DNA of 64,000 bases from Acinetobacter sp. ANC 3929 (GCF_000369405.1 NZ_KB850000.1:620001-684000), one strand, 5' to 3'; shown: positions 46,717-54,930, numbered from the stretch's first letter. The notes: generated by a model not told the origin, from the sequence alone. Numbers and translations: made by a program.

Positions 46717-47679
46717 TTATTTATGTATCTTTACGCCTGGCAAAACACATAACATTTCATAAAGTAAATTGGCACCTAATAAAGACGTATTGCCCGTGGT
46801 ATCGTATGGCGGCGATACTTCGACCAGATCACATCCAACAAGATTCAAGCCCTGACAACCCCGAACAATTTCTATTGCCTGAATTGTGGTCAACCCACCA
46901 ATTTCGGGTGTACCTGTACCGGGTGCCCATGCAGGATCAATCCCATCAATATCAAAGGAGAGGTAAACAGGCCCACCATCTACTTGCTGTTTTACTTCTT
47001 CCATCAAAGGAGCCAGTGATTTATGCCAACATTCTTCGGCCTGAACGACACGAAAACCTTGACGTCTACTCCAGTTAAAATCGTCTGCGCTATAGCCCTG
47101 AGCACGTAAACCAATCTGAACAACACGTTGACAATCGAGTAAGCCTTCTTCTGCGGCACGGCGAAAAGTGGTGCCATGTGCGACTTTTTCGCCAAACATT
47201 TCATCGTTGACATCAGCATGCGCATCAATATGAATGAGGCCAACAGGACCATGTTTTTTATAGATCGATCTGAGGATGGGGAGGGTTAGTGTATGATCGC
47301 CACCCAGTGTGAGTGGAATAATTGGATGCGCCAGAATGTGGTCATAATGTTCTTCAATAATGCGTACTGTTTCAGCTAGGTTAAAGGTGTTAATAGGAAC
47401 ATCACCTAGATCTGCAACATTCAAAGACTCAAAAGGTGCGGCACCTGTTGCCATGTTATATGGGCGTATCATGACCGATTCAGCACGGATTTGACGGGGA
47501 CCAAAACGGGTACCTGACCGTAAGGAGGTGCCAATATCTAAAGGAATACCAATAAAAGCAGCATCTAGGTTAGAAAGCCCAGCCTCATGTTCTACCACTG
47601 GAAGGCGCAGCATTGAGGCAATACCACCAAATCGAGGCATTTCATTTCCACCGAGTGGTTGATTTAACATCTTGTTCAT
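46717..47679 (-). CDS. gbuA: Guanidinobutyrase/agmatinase-family ureohydrolase (GbuA-like)
   Basis: A 320-aa Mn-dependent ureohydrolase that releases urea from a guanidino compound. The metal ligands are in LGGDHTLTL (about 123-131), HIDAHADVND (about 149-158) and SFDIDGIDPAWAPGTGTPEIGG (quoted in two parts: SFDIDGIDPA, WAPGTGTPEIGG). The N-terminus NQPLGGNEMPRFGGIASMLR closely resembles Pseudomonas GbuA as I recall it, more than agmatinase SpeB or GpuA. A divergent LysR gene mirrors gbuR in Pseudomonas. The product, GABA, would join the same catabolic route as the aldehyde dehydrogenase at 5140. The exact substrate needs an assay. Confidence 0.85.
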   Translation of the reverse strand: MNKMLNQPLGGNEMPRFGGIASMLRLPVVEHEAGLSNLDAAFIGIPLDIGTSLRSGTRFGPRQIRAESVMIRPYNMATGAAPFESLNVADLGDVPINTFNLAETVRIIEEHYDHILAHPIIPLTLGGDHTLTLPILRSIYKKHGPVGLIHIDAHADVNDEMFGEKVAHGTTFRRAAEEGLLDCQRVVQIGLRAQGYSADDFNWSRRQGFRVVQAEECWHKSLAPLMEEVKQQVDGGPVYLSFDIDGIDPAWAPGTGTPEIGGLTTIQAIEIVRGCQGLNLVGCDLVEVSPPYDTTGNTSLLGANLLYEMLCVLPGVKIHK

Positions 47680-47743
47680 TTATTTCTCCTTTTATTTATT
47701 TATCAACCAGCCTCAGGTAGGAATAAATCCTTTTTTTAAAAAA

Positions 47744-47764
47744 TTTAGTTCAGATTTTTCTAAA
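47744..47764. promoter_or_regulatory. LysR-type T-N11-A operator
   Basis: TTTAG-N11-CTAAA is a perfect inverted repeat with LysR-type spacing in the 135-bp gbuA-LysR intergenic region. It is the likely recognition site for the regulator at 47815 controlling both genes. Confidence 0.6.
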
Positions 47765-47814
47765 CTAATCTGATGTTGGATGCTTTAAAATAATGCAGAG
47801 GAAATAAGGAAAAT

Positions 47815-48714
47815 ATGATGGAAGAAGTGGCCTATTCTGATATTAAATTAATTCGAATTTTTGTCAGCGTTGTAAGGAATAAAGGCTTTGCAAATGCTCA
47901 ACAGGAGTTGAATCTATCAACCTCCGCAATTAGTACCTATATGACTCAACTAGAACAAATCGTGGGTTTTAAGTTATGTGAACGAGGACGTGGTGGTTTT
48001 TCTTTAACGCAAAAAGGAGAGATGTTTCTACAGGAGGCCAAACGGATTTTGCATGAACTGGAAAATTTTTCAAGGCATACGGCTCAGATTAAAGGTGAGT
48101 TAACCGGTACGTTAAGAATCGGTATGTTAGATTCAATGGTAACCGACAAGAATATTCCTCTCGATCAAATTATCAGTGCTTTTTCAAAACAAAACCCTCA
48201 TATTTATATCAAAATTCAGGTGCAGTCGCCGTATGAGCTGCAAATGGGAATTTTAGAAAATCGTTTTGATGTCGCGATTGGTTCATTCTTTATGAAAATG
48301 AATGGGGTTATATATCAGCCTCTCCATAAAGAACAGCATTGGCTATTTTGTAGTGATAAACATCCTATGTTCGCACAGCAGAAACTGACTGCTGACGTCA
48401 TTCGACAAGGAAAAATGGTGAGTCGTGGTTACTGGAGCCACACTGAACTCGCAAAACAGGGATTTAAGCATTCATTTGCGACAGTTGATTCCATGGAAGC
48501 ACAATTAATTTTAATTTTATCTGGGCAGTACATTGGTTATTTACCCGAACATTTTGCACAGTACTGGGTGGAACAAAAACGTTTAAAAGTTCTATTACCC
48601 GCAACGTTCGGTTACTGCGCGCCATTCTCTCTTATTTTTAGGCGTGGCAGAACACGGGAAATAGTGATTCAAAATTTTCGTAAAGTGATAAAAAATTTTT
48701 TTGATGAAAAATAA
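47815..48714 (+). CDS. LysR-family regulator of the gbuA locus
   Basis: A 299-aa LysR-type regulator: a winged helix at about 8-70 (NAQQELNLSTSAISTYMTQL, FSLTQKGEMFLQEA) and a periplasmic-binding-like effector domain (about 95-295). AAGGAAAAT precedes two tandem ATG codons, so 47818 is also possible. It is divergent from gbuA with a clean LysR box between them, as in the Pseudomonas gbuR-gbuA pair; 4-guanidinobutyrate would be the expected inducer. Confidence 0.85.
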   Translation: MMEEVAYSDIKLIRIFVSVVRNKGFANAQQELNLSTSAISTYMTQLEQIVGFKLCERGRGGFSLTQKGEMFLQEAKRILHELENFSRHTAQIKGELTGTLRIGMLDSMVTDKNIPLDQIISAFSKQNPHIYIKIQVQSPYELQMGILENRFDVAIGSFFMKMNGVIYQPLHKEQHWLFCSDKHPMFAQQKLTADVIRQGKMVSRGYWSHTELAKQGFKHSFATVDSMEAQLILILSGQYIGYLPEHFAQYWVEQKRLKVLLPATFGYCAPFSLIFRRGRTREIVIQNFRKVIKNFFDEK

Positions 48715-48724
48715 TAAATGTAAA

Positions 48725-48751
48725 AATAAAAGGGCTGATAGCCCTTTTATT
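48725..48751. terminator. Bidirectional terminator
   Basis: AATAAAAGGGCT-GAT-AGCCCTTTTATT, a 12-bp perfect stem between the convergent LysR and porin genes. Confidence 0.9.
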
Positions 48752-48774
48752 GTTTGTATGACTCGAACTTCAAA

Positions 48775-49872
48775 TTAGAAGTTATATTCCATACCTAAAC
48801 CGATTGTAGTTTTCTTATCATCTTTTACCAACCAATCACGTTTTTGTTGACCTACAACACCGTAGAAACGCGTTTGTTTGTTGATTTGGTAGTCAGCACC
48901 CACACCATAGAGATCTTGTTGACGGTCTTTACGACCATTCACTTCAGTTGTAGAAGAGATATATTCTGCTTTCAACTTCACTGGAGTCGATGGGATTGTA
49001 TAAGCAGCTGTTACGCCATAAGCATCTTCTTGTAAACCTTTGTATGAAACAGCAGGTGTAGTACCTACCACAACTGTATCATCTGTTGGTTGAGCAGTTT
49101 GCCATAGAGCACCAAATACTAAACCGTTAACGCCAGCAGGTGTTAAGTCTAAAGAACCTGTTACACGGATTGCGTCTGAATAAACGCTATTGTCACCACT
49201 TAGGTCACTATACGCGTTGTATTTTGATGCAACGCCAAAGTTACCAGCAACAGCTGCTGCCAAGCCCCAGTCCTTATTTTCATAAGTAAGCGAGGTAGAA
49301 ACACCATCGCCGAAACCATCACGGCTGCCTTTTTGACCTTTTGCATCATTTTTAATGGCAGACGATTCTTCACCTTGTTGGAACATGATGTTGAATGCTA
49401 AACCACCTAACAATTTTTTATCAGTTTCAAAACCAATCACGTTCTTTAAGCGATCTTCACCAACGAGTACCTTCGTCATATCCAGTTCGTTGTGATCGTT
49501 GAAAATATCTTGGTTGTTACCAGCAGCATTTTTAAAGTAAGAATCGAATTGACCTACTTTTAAAGTACCGATACCTTCAGATTTAATACCTACATAACGG
49601 TTACGGTTGCTGAATGATTGATCGCCATCACCATCTGCATTAAATTGCCATTCGATCAAGTAAACTGCAGAAAGGTTATCAGTCAGTTTTTCTTCGCCTT
49701 TCACCCCAATACGAGAAGCGTTAGAGTTTACTTTTGTTACGCTTTCATCTTTAAAGCCATTTTTATCAATTTGATCCAAAGTCACATTGAGCTTACCATA
49801 CAATGTTGGTGCTGCTTGCGCTGCATTCATGGCTAAAGTTGCTACAGTAGCAGCAAGAAGCAATTTTTTCAT
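48775..49872 (-). CDS. Outer-membrane general porin (16-strand type)
   Basis: A 365-aa precursor with a signal peptide (MKKLLLAATVATLAMNAAQA, 1-20) followed by APTLYGKLNVTLDQ. It has the usual porin features: alternating strands, NASRIGVKGEEKLTDNLSAV (about 49-68), YVGIKSEGIGTLKVGQFDSY, and a terminal aromatic strand ending TIGLGMEYNF. ATG 49872 follows GGAGA; the longer upstream frame is not used. It is probably a trimeric diffusion pore; the selectivity is unknown. Confidence 0.9.
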   Translation of the reverse strand: MKKLLLAATVATLAMNAAQAAPTLYGKLNVTLDQIDKNGFKDESVTKVNSNASRIGVKGEEKLTDNLSAVYLIEWQFNADGDGDQSFSNRNRYVGIKSEGIGTLKVGQFDSYFKNAAGNNQDIFNDHNELDMTKVLVGEDRLKNVIGFETDKKLLGGLAFNIMFQQGEESSAIKNDAKGQKGSRDGFGDGVSTSLTYENKDWGLAAAVAGNFGVASKYNAYSDLSGDNSVYSDAIRVTGSLDLTPAGVNGLVFGALWQTAQPTDDTVVVGTTPAVSYKGLQEDAYGVTAAYTIPSTPVKLKAEYISSTTEVNGRKDRQQDLYGVGADYQINKQTRFYGVVGQQKRDWLVKDDKKTTIGLGMEYNF

Positions 49873-50083
49873 TGAGATTTCTCCAAAACACTTTTTGTAA
49901 ATGGCTGATGCCTTAGTTACTGTTATGAGCTTGCATATGTACATAAAGTTACATAGCTCACTGACTTGTATGCAGTATCGGTAAACTTTGTGACAGAGAA
50001 GTGAAGAATAAATGACAGTTTGATGACGATTCATATTTAGTAATAATTATATTTCTTATTATTTTTTATATAATTAGGAAATA

Positions 50084-50113
50084 AAAAAGACGGAGTAAAG
50101 GCTCCGTCTTTTT
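50084..50113. terminator. Terminator of the HIT gene
   Basis: AAAAAGACGGAG-TAAAGG-CTCCGTCTTTTT, a 12-bp perfect stem just after the minus-strand HIT gene stop. A run is present on both sides. Confidence 0.9.
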
Positions 50114-50125
50114 AAAAATCAAAAA

Positions 50126-50539
50126 CTAGAGTGCAGCTTTGATCTTTTCAGCTAATGCTTCAATCTTTTCCTGATCACCCATTTTTGCGGCATGGCGACC
50201 AAGTTCATGCACTGAACTTGGAATCAAATGGAAGTGTACATGAGGTACCGTTTGTCCTGCTGCTGCACCAGACAGCTGCATTAAAACGATACCTTTAGCA
50301 TCTAACGCTGCTTCTATAGCTTTTGCAATTTTTTGAACAATTTGGATGGTATAGGCAGCCGCATCAGCAGGTAGATCTAGCAAAGTCACAGCAGGTGTTT
50401 TAGGAATTACTAAAGCATGACCATCGGCTTGGGGCATAATATCCATAAAAGCGAGAACTTGGTCATCTTCATAGATTTTGATCGCAGGTAATTCGCCGCG
50501 TAGGATGCGTGCAAAAATATTTTGGTCATCGTATGCCAT
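50126..50539 (-). CDS. HIT-family nucleotide-binding hydrolase
   Basis: A 137-aa histidine-triad protein. It begins [20 protein letters not shown] and has the family motif HVHFHLIP near residue 100 (HxHxHxx). Such enzymes hydrolyse nucleoside phosphoramidates (HinT type) or dinucleoside polyphosphates. AAAGGATGAATC precedes the ATG. It is a housekeeping single gene. Confidence 0.92.
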   Translation of the reverse strand: MAYDDQNIFARILRGELPAIKIYEDDQVLAFMDIMPQADGHALVIPKTPAVTLLDLPADAAAYTIQIVQKIAKAIEAALDAKGIVLMQLSGAAAGQTVPHVHFHLIPSSVHELGRHAAKMGDQEKIEALAEKIKAAL

Positions 50540-50621
50540 GATTCATCCTTTAAATAGAGCGTATTGCTTTAAGCGGTAAAATGCAGAGGGATACGGAGCA
50601 GTTAACTCCGTAAAGGATTAT

Positions 50622-50891
50622 CTATTTGCAGTTTAGCTCTTTTTGGCGAGCTTTGATTTCATCAAGACGTTGTTGTTCTTTGTCTGAAAATTTTGGTTTA
50701 GTGGTGTGGCAGTTTTCATTACCAAACTTTGCTTTAGCATCTGCATCTTTGAAGCAGAAACCCTTAGATGCATAGATCAGGTTATAATCGTCCTGTAATT
50801 TTTTACATTCTTGTTCTGGTGTTGCAGCTTGTACACTAAAACCAGTCAGGGTAACTAAACCCGCGAAAACTGCAACCATTAACTTATTCAT
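50622..50891 (-). CDS. Small secreted YARHG-like protein
   Basis: An 89-aa precursor with a signal peptide (about 1-22, FSVQAA) and four Cys in the mature part (positions about 29, 46, 60 and 88) that could form disulfides. The segment YNLIYASKGFCFKDADAKAK followed later by FSDKEQQRLDEIK resembles the YARHG domain, with YASKG instead of YARHG. These domains occur in periplasmic or surface proteins of unknown role. AGGAACACC precedes the ATG. Confidence 0.7.
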   Translation of the reverse strand: MNKLMVAVFAGLVTLTGFSVQAATPEQECKKLQDDYNLIYASKGFCFKDADAKAKFGNENCHTTKPKFSDKEQQRLDEIKARQKELNCK

Positions 50892-51347
50892 GAGGTGTTC
50901 CTCTAATCAAAAAAGTATAAATCAAAGCTGTATGGAATCTATTCATATGGCACTTGATTGCTACGTATATACCAATATAAGGTTTATTAAAGAAATTTCA
51001 ATGAAACTGTATAGTACGAGTGTAATTTTACTCCATAATTTATCCATATAATACAGAAAAACCTTATATATCAATAGTTTTTATTTAATTTAATATAAAA
51101 CAAGTGATTATATTTATTGTTGTTTTTCATACTTTAACTTAGTTGTATGGCATTTGGGCATTTTTTACGATATTGCAATTTTGTTGTTTCTCTGACTCAT
51201 AGCTAAATTTTAGGAAAGAAATAAGCTTTCATCAACGCTAAGGATTGGGTGCCCTAGGGTTCTTAATTATTTAGTTTATCTTTAAAATAATCACAAGAAT
51301 CGCATAATTTTGTTGATTTGCATCACGCTTTTATCTATATTCGCTCT
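50892..51347. other. AT-rich intergenic region
   Basis: This stretch of about 455 bp upstream of the candidate sRNA is strongly AT-rich with many stops in all frames. I see no gene, repeat or clear hairpin in it apart from the promoter-like pair that drives the candidate RNA at its right end. Confidence 0.5.
51313..51341 (+). promoter_or_regulatory. Sigma-70-like promoter of a candidate sRNA
   Basis: TTGATT at 51313-51318 and TATATT at 51336-51341 are separated by 17 bp, a good sigma-70 arrangement. The predicted start is near 51348, where the candidate RNA begins with a hairpin. Confidence 0.45.
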
Positions 51348-51432
51348 GTTGTTTGATAATAACTAAACAACAAGAACCTTCATTCAGCGCAAAAGAATTA
51401 AGGGGAAGCCCACTCATTAGAGTGGGCTTTTT
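51348..51432 (+). ncRNA. Candidate small RNA of about 85 nt
   Basis: The interval has its own promoter and terminator and no open frame. It starts with hairpin GTTGTTT/AAACAAC (10-base loop), has a ~34-nt unpaired middle (including TTCATTCAGCGCAAAAG), and ends with a 9-bp terminator stem AAGCCCACT/AGTGGGCTT followed by TTT. This three-part layout is typical of Hfq-dependent sRNAs. I do not recognise it as a known family. Transcription is inferred only. Confidence 0.42.
51406..51432 (+). terminator. Intrinsic terminator of the candidate sRNA
   Basis: AAGCCCACT-CATTAG-AGTGGGCTT with a T run. No annotated gene lies upstream for over 500 bp on this strand, so it must end an unannotated transcript. 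Confidence 0.75.
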
Positions 51433-51642
51433 AATCGCCGAAAATATTTAGATGAGTTTTAAATCGATGGAAATAACCATATGTCAGACAATGGTTAAAG
51501 ATTGTACTTAATGTAGGATTGTGTAACTGGAAAAACCATTTAAACTAAAGAAACTATACATAAAATTCAATAGCCCAGCTATATTGTATAAAGTTTGTAA
51601 TACAATTAATTTATATGCTCTTGAAATTGTGTTTTGGGGAAC

Positions 51643-51831
51643 ATGATGAATGATGGTTTGGGAGTTGTTGTCTTTTATATTTTGAATATACTTGGACTGC
51701 TAATTTTTGTAGTAGGTAGTGTGCTTGGGGATTTAACACTACTGTCAGTGTGTATAGGGCTTATCGCTTGTGCATTCTTAATAAAATATGAGTTCAATAT
51801 AGCTGTTGTTTTTTGGAAAAAAGCCGAATAA
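51643..51831 (+). CDS. Small two-helix membrane protein, unknown
   Basis: A 62-aa protein that is almost entirely two hydrophobic helices (about 6-28 and 30-47), with a short charged tail ending WKKAE. TGGGGAA lies just before the ATG at 51643 (51646 is also possible). It is followed within 10 bp by a terminator. I recognise no family. It lies in an AT-rich accessory-looking stretch. Confidence 0.55.
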   Translation: MMNDGLGVVVFYILNILGLLIFVVGSVLGDLTLLSVCIGLIACAFLIKYEFNIAVVFWKKAE

Positions 51832-51843
51832 TTTAAAATTCTA

Positions 51844-51874
51844 AGAAACCGTACTAATGAGTACGGTTTTTTTT
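51844..51874 (+). terminator. Terminator after the 62-aa protein gene
   Basis: AACCGTACT-AATG-AGTACGGTT followed by six T residues. It makes the small gene an independent transcription unit and so supports it being real. Confidence 0.85.
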
Positions 51875-52080
51875 ATGGCTGAAATTTGTCTAGACGACAT
51901 CATAAGCGGACTAAAAGCATTGAACTTTAGAATGGGTATATACCTACATTCATTGTTGGAATGCATTTACTTCGGCCGATCTGTTGAAGCATACGAAGGA
52001 AGGTGAAATTGATTAAACTTTAATTTTTGGCTGAAATGCTAATTTTCTTAGCACAATATGTTTCACAATTTTCTCATGAA

Positions 52081-52092
52081 TATGTGATAATT
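52081..52092 (+). promoter_or_regulatory. Extended -10 promoter of the first 37-aa gene
   Basis: TGTGATAAT is an extended -10 (TGN plus GATAAT). TTCACA, a near-consensus -35, lies 18 bp further upstream. The second 37-aa gene has the same TGTGATAATT block at about 54682-54691, so the promoter core is shared between the paralogues. Confidence 0.45.
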
Positions 52093-52120
52093 GCCTCGAT
52101 TTTGTGAGGAATAGTGAAAT

Positions 52121-52234
52121 ATGGATATCTTGAAATTTTTGAAAAGCTTCCATACGACAGGGTCTTATTTAACACTTGCCACTTTGTTATTGGCTTCTCT
52201 TATTGTATATTTTTACTTTATTAACCCAAATTAA
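52121..52234 (+). CDS. 37-aa single-helix membrane protein, copy 1
   Basis: ATG to TAA encodes 37 residues: a basic amphipathic start (MDILKFLKSFHTTGSY), one transmembrane helix (about 17-33) and the end FYFINPN. A paralogue at 54731-54844 differs at only about six of 37 positions, mostly conservative (D2T, H11N, S15F, T21S, L22I, S26T). That is strong evidence of coding selection. GAGGA precedes the ATG by about 12 bases. The size and shape resemble small regulatory membrane proteins or type I toxins. No family is recognised. Confidence 0.65.
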   Translation: MDILKFLKSFHTTGSYLTLATLLLASLIVYFYFINPN

Positions 52235-52325
52235 GACGATGATAAAGTAAAGCTAATCCTGCCTTCATACATTTTTAATTATAAGAATATTAACTATTTT
52301 TTGTTAAAACTTCAAAAATTAATTC

Positions 52326-52350
52326 ACCTCATCTGCGAAGATGGTTTTTT
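52326..52350 (+). terminator. Weak terminator downstream of the first 37-aa gene
   Basis: CATCT-GCGA-AGATG followed by GTTTTTT, about 95 bp after the small gene. The stem is short (5 bp), so it is uncertain. Confidence 0.4.
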
Positions 52351-52514
52351 ATTGTCTAAAGAAAAGTGATATGGTTCAGAAATCTTAGCTGTTAGCTGGG
52401 TGGATTGAGCGAAAGCGTCAGAGTAATCGTTTGATGCGTGCTTTGATCAACGTTATTTCATTGAGCATAATAGCTTTTAAGTGATAAAGCGGTTAGGTAG
52501 GGTAGGAATGATTG

Positions 52515-53099
52515 ATGAAAGCGATATTTGATTTCTTAATAAAAATCGGTCTTGACAGTTTAATAAGAACAAAGAAGCATCCTACTGATGACTCAAGTAA
52601 TATTGCAATTGCAACTGATGTTACTGAAATGCTGGGTGTCGCCATTGATTCAGCAAGAATTATAAGTGTTGATGGTATTCATCTAATTACAAGCTTTGAA
52701 AATTTAAAATTGCATGCCTATGACGATAGTACAGATGTGTGGACGATTGGCTTTGGCACAACTGTTTATCCAAACGGTACTCGAGTTAAGAAAGGTGACT
52801 CTTGTACTTTGGAACAGGCAAAGTTCTTTTTTCAGCATGATTTAAGACGATTTCAGGCTACTGTAAATGAAAATGTAAGTGTTGCGTTGTCTCAAAATCA
52901 ATTCGATGCACTGGTTTCTCTGACTTATAACATTGGCCAGACAGCTTTTAAAAATTCCACACTTTTAAAAAAGTTAAACCTCAATGACTATGGGGGTGCA
53001 GCAGATCAATTCCTAGTTTGGAATAAAGGTGGAGGGAAAATCTTAAGAGGGTTAGTGCGCCGTCGTGAAGTAGAGAGGAGTTTATTCTTAAAGATGTAA
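52515..53099 (+). CDS. Orphan phage-type lysozyme (GH24 endolysin)
   Basis: A 194-aa protein. From about residue 60 it is a T4-type lysozyme: SFENLKLHAYD begins the active site, and the Glu, the Asp nine residues on and the Thr fifteen residues on (in VWTIGFGTT) keep exact T4 triad spacing. LVSLTYNIGQTAF and RGLVRRREVERSLF are further family marks. The first ~55 residues are extra and show no classical signal peptide. AGGAA precedes ATG 52515. No holin or other phage gene is nearby, so it is a prophage remnant or a domesticated endolysin. Confidence 0.87.
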   Translation: MKAIFDFLIKIGLDSLIRTKKHPTDDSSNIAIATDVTEMLGVAIDSARIISVDGIHLITSFENLKLHAYDDSTDVWTIGFGTTVYPNGTRVKKGDSCTLEQAKFFFQHDLRRFQATVNENVSVALSQNQFDALVSLTYNIGQTAFKNSTLLKKLNLNDYGGAADQFLVWNKGGGKILRGLVRRREVERSLFLKM

Positions 53100-53339
53100 T
53101 TATTATTTGTGCCGTAGTGTCTTGAGATTTTAGTTATAACAATAACTTCATTTTGTTTTAAATTTAATTTACCAATCAATAAAAAAGACTATGCATTTGT
53201 TAAGTAGATCACACTATTCAAGTGATTAATCTCCTTTTATCAGGAACTAAAATTTAACATTTGATAAAAATATGTTTGTAGTTATATTCGGGAAACACAT
53301 TACTAAATCAGGTAATGTAGAATTTCAGGATGAAATACA

Positions 53340-54452
53340 ATGAAAAAAACAGCAACAAAAATTGTAATAGCAACTACTTTGATCACATTAACTAATCTGA
53401 CTTATGCACAGGAATTTAAAAGGTTTTCTGTTTCAGTGGGTTGGTTACATGTGATGCCTCAGGGTAAAGCAAATCCTTTTAATATTAATACGAATGTTAA
53501 AAATGGAACGGTAGCTACAGTTGGAAGCATTTCAACGACTAGCTTTCTAAATTCAGTTGATCCGAATGCAATGGGAACTGATTTAGGTGGTGAGAAATTT
53601 AATCAAAAAGAATTTCTAGAACTGGCTTTAGCTGACCCATCTATGACTGTCTTGCTAACAGATGGGAATGGTAATATTTTGCCTGAGGTGGCAGGCAATG
53701 CTAATATTTACGGACTAGAAAAATGGCAACAAAATGGTGCAGGTTTAGAGGTTGATGACGTAGATACCTTGGGCTTGACGTTCAACTATTACTTGAATGA
53801 TAAAGTTTCATTACAGTTTATTGGTGGAATACCACCAAAAGTTGATATTAAAGGTAAAGGGGAAATTTTGGCCCCATTAAGTGGGTTGGCCGTATCACCG
53901 AATGATATTGTAAAAATTCTATTCCCTGATGGAATTACACTGGGTCAAGCTGTACCTATTACTAATTTAGGTAATAAATCTAAAGCCGCAACAGTTCGTG
54001 CCTGGACACCAACAATAGAAGCACAATATCAGTTTGGGAAAAGCGGAGTAGATAAGTTTAGGCCATATGTTGGTGCAGGTTTGATGTATGCTCATTTTAA
54101 TCAAATTAAACTCAATGATGGTATCCGGTCTGATCTAATCTCAGCTGGACACATGATTCAAAATGTATTGGACGGAAAGGCTGGGGCTGCGTTAGATCGT
54201 AAAGTTTCGAGTGGTGATATGAGTGTTAAAGTCGATGCTGATGATGCAATTGCACCTATTGTTTCGGTTGGTTTTACTTATGACTTTAATGATTCTTGGT
54301 ATGGCGTAGGTTCGGTTTCCTATGCGAAGCTGAATAATAAGGCAACAATTGATGTTGTCAACAATAGCACTGGCAGTAGATTAATTCATGCAACAACAAA
54401 GATTGATATTGACCCACTTATTACCTATATGGGGATTGGCTATCGCTTCTAA
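53340..54452 (+). CDS. OmpW/AlkL-like outer-membrane protein, enlarged
   Basis: A 370-aa precursor with a signal peptide (about 1-23, NLTYAQ). It begins FKRFSVSVGWLHVMPQGKAN, contains VDDVDTLGLTFNYYLNDKVS (about 138-157), and ends LITYMGIGYRF with a terminal Phe. This is the OmpW/AlkL eight-strand barrel plan. Typical members have about 210-230 residues; the extra length lies in two long inserted loops (about 40-130 and 270-310). It may pass small hydrophobic compounds. It stands alone between the two 37-aa genes. Confidence 0.72.
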   Translation: MKKTATKIVIATTLITLTNLTYAQEFKRFSVSVGWLHVMPQGKANPFNINTNVKNGTVATVGSISTTSFLNSVDPNAMGTDLGGEKFNQKEFLELALADPSMTVLLTDGNGNILPEVAGNANIYGLEKWQQNGAGLEVDDVDTLGLTFNYYLNDKVSLQFIGGIPPKVDIKGKGEILAPLSGLAVSPNDIVKILFPDGITLGQAVPITNLGNKSKAATVRAWTPTIEAQYQFGKSGVDKFRPYVGAGLMYAHFNQIKLNDGIRSDLISAGHMIQNVLDGKAGAALDRKVSSGDMSVKVDADDAIAPIVSVGFTYDFNDSWYGVGSVSYAKLNNKATIDVVNNSTGSRLIHATTKIDIDPLITYMGIGYRF

Positions 54453-54475
54453 ATACTAGTTTCTGCTATGAAGGG

Positions 54476-54517
54476 TGTAGAGAAGAGTGATTATTCGTGT
54501 AGCTGCTCTTTTCTACA
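54476..54517. repeat. Long inverted repeat after the OmpW-like gene
   Basis: TGTAGAGAAGAG and CTCTTTTCTACA pair over 12 bp with one mismatch around an 18-base loop. There is no T run, so it may stabilise the mRNA 3-prime end rather than act as a classical terminator. Confidence 0.45.
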
Positions 54518-54730
54518 TAATAATTTTATAATGCAGGAGGTGTGAAAGACTTATTATTTTGAGCAGTAGGATTTAAATAAGAACTATACGAATTGATCTG
54601 ATACATCCTTAATATAGGTAAATTATACCGAAGAGAAAAATATATGAATGTTTGTTTTTTGATCAATTAAAACTCAAATGAGAGTTGAATTGTGTGATAA
54701 TTCTCGTAACTTATCAATAAATTGCGAAAT

Positions 54731-54844
54731 ATGACTATTTTGAAATTCTTGAAAAGCTTCAATACAACGGGGTTCTATTTAACACTTGCAAGCATTCTGC
54801 TAGCTACTCTTATCGTATATTTCTATTTTATTAATCCAAATTAA
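54731..54844 (+). CDS. 37-aa single-helix membrane protein, copy 2
   Basis: This paralogue of the gene at 52121 reads MTILKFLKSFNTTGFY, then one transmembrane helix, then the same FYFINPN end. The 15 bases before the ATG (ATTGCGAAAT) resemble those of copy 1, but no ribosome site is visible, so translation may be weaker. A strong palindromic terminator follows 57 bp later. Identity with copy 1 is concentrated in the coding part, with diverged flanks. Confidence 0.62.
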   Translation: MTILKFLKSFNTTGFYLTLASILLATLIVYFYFINPN

Positions 54845-54900
54845 GTGAGAGATTTTGGAGATTAGGAAAATAGAAAAAAGAGAATATTCTTTAAAAGTAA

Positions 54901-54930
54901 TATAAAAGCCCTCATTCGAGGGCTTTTATA
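54901..54930. terminator. Bidirectional terminator
   Basis: TATAAAAGCCCTC-ATTC-GAGGGCTTTTATA is a 13-bp perfect palindromic stem between the second 37-aa gene and the convergent guanidinium exporter gene. Confidence 0.92.

Noticed and set aside
46717..47679. Guanidine hydrolase (nickel-dependent) as an alternative to guanidinobutyrase
   Set aside because: No HypA/HypB-type nickel chaperone genes are adjacent, and the N-terminus and LysR neighbour resemble GbuA.
52121..54844. Prophage island
   Set aside because: Only the endolysin is phage-like; there is no integrase, structural gene, attachment repeat or holin of a known type.
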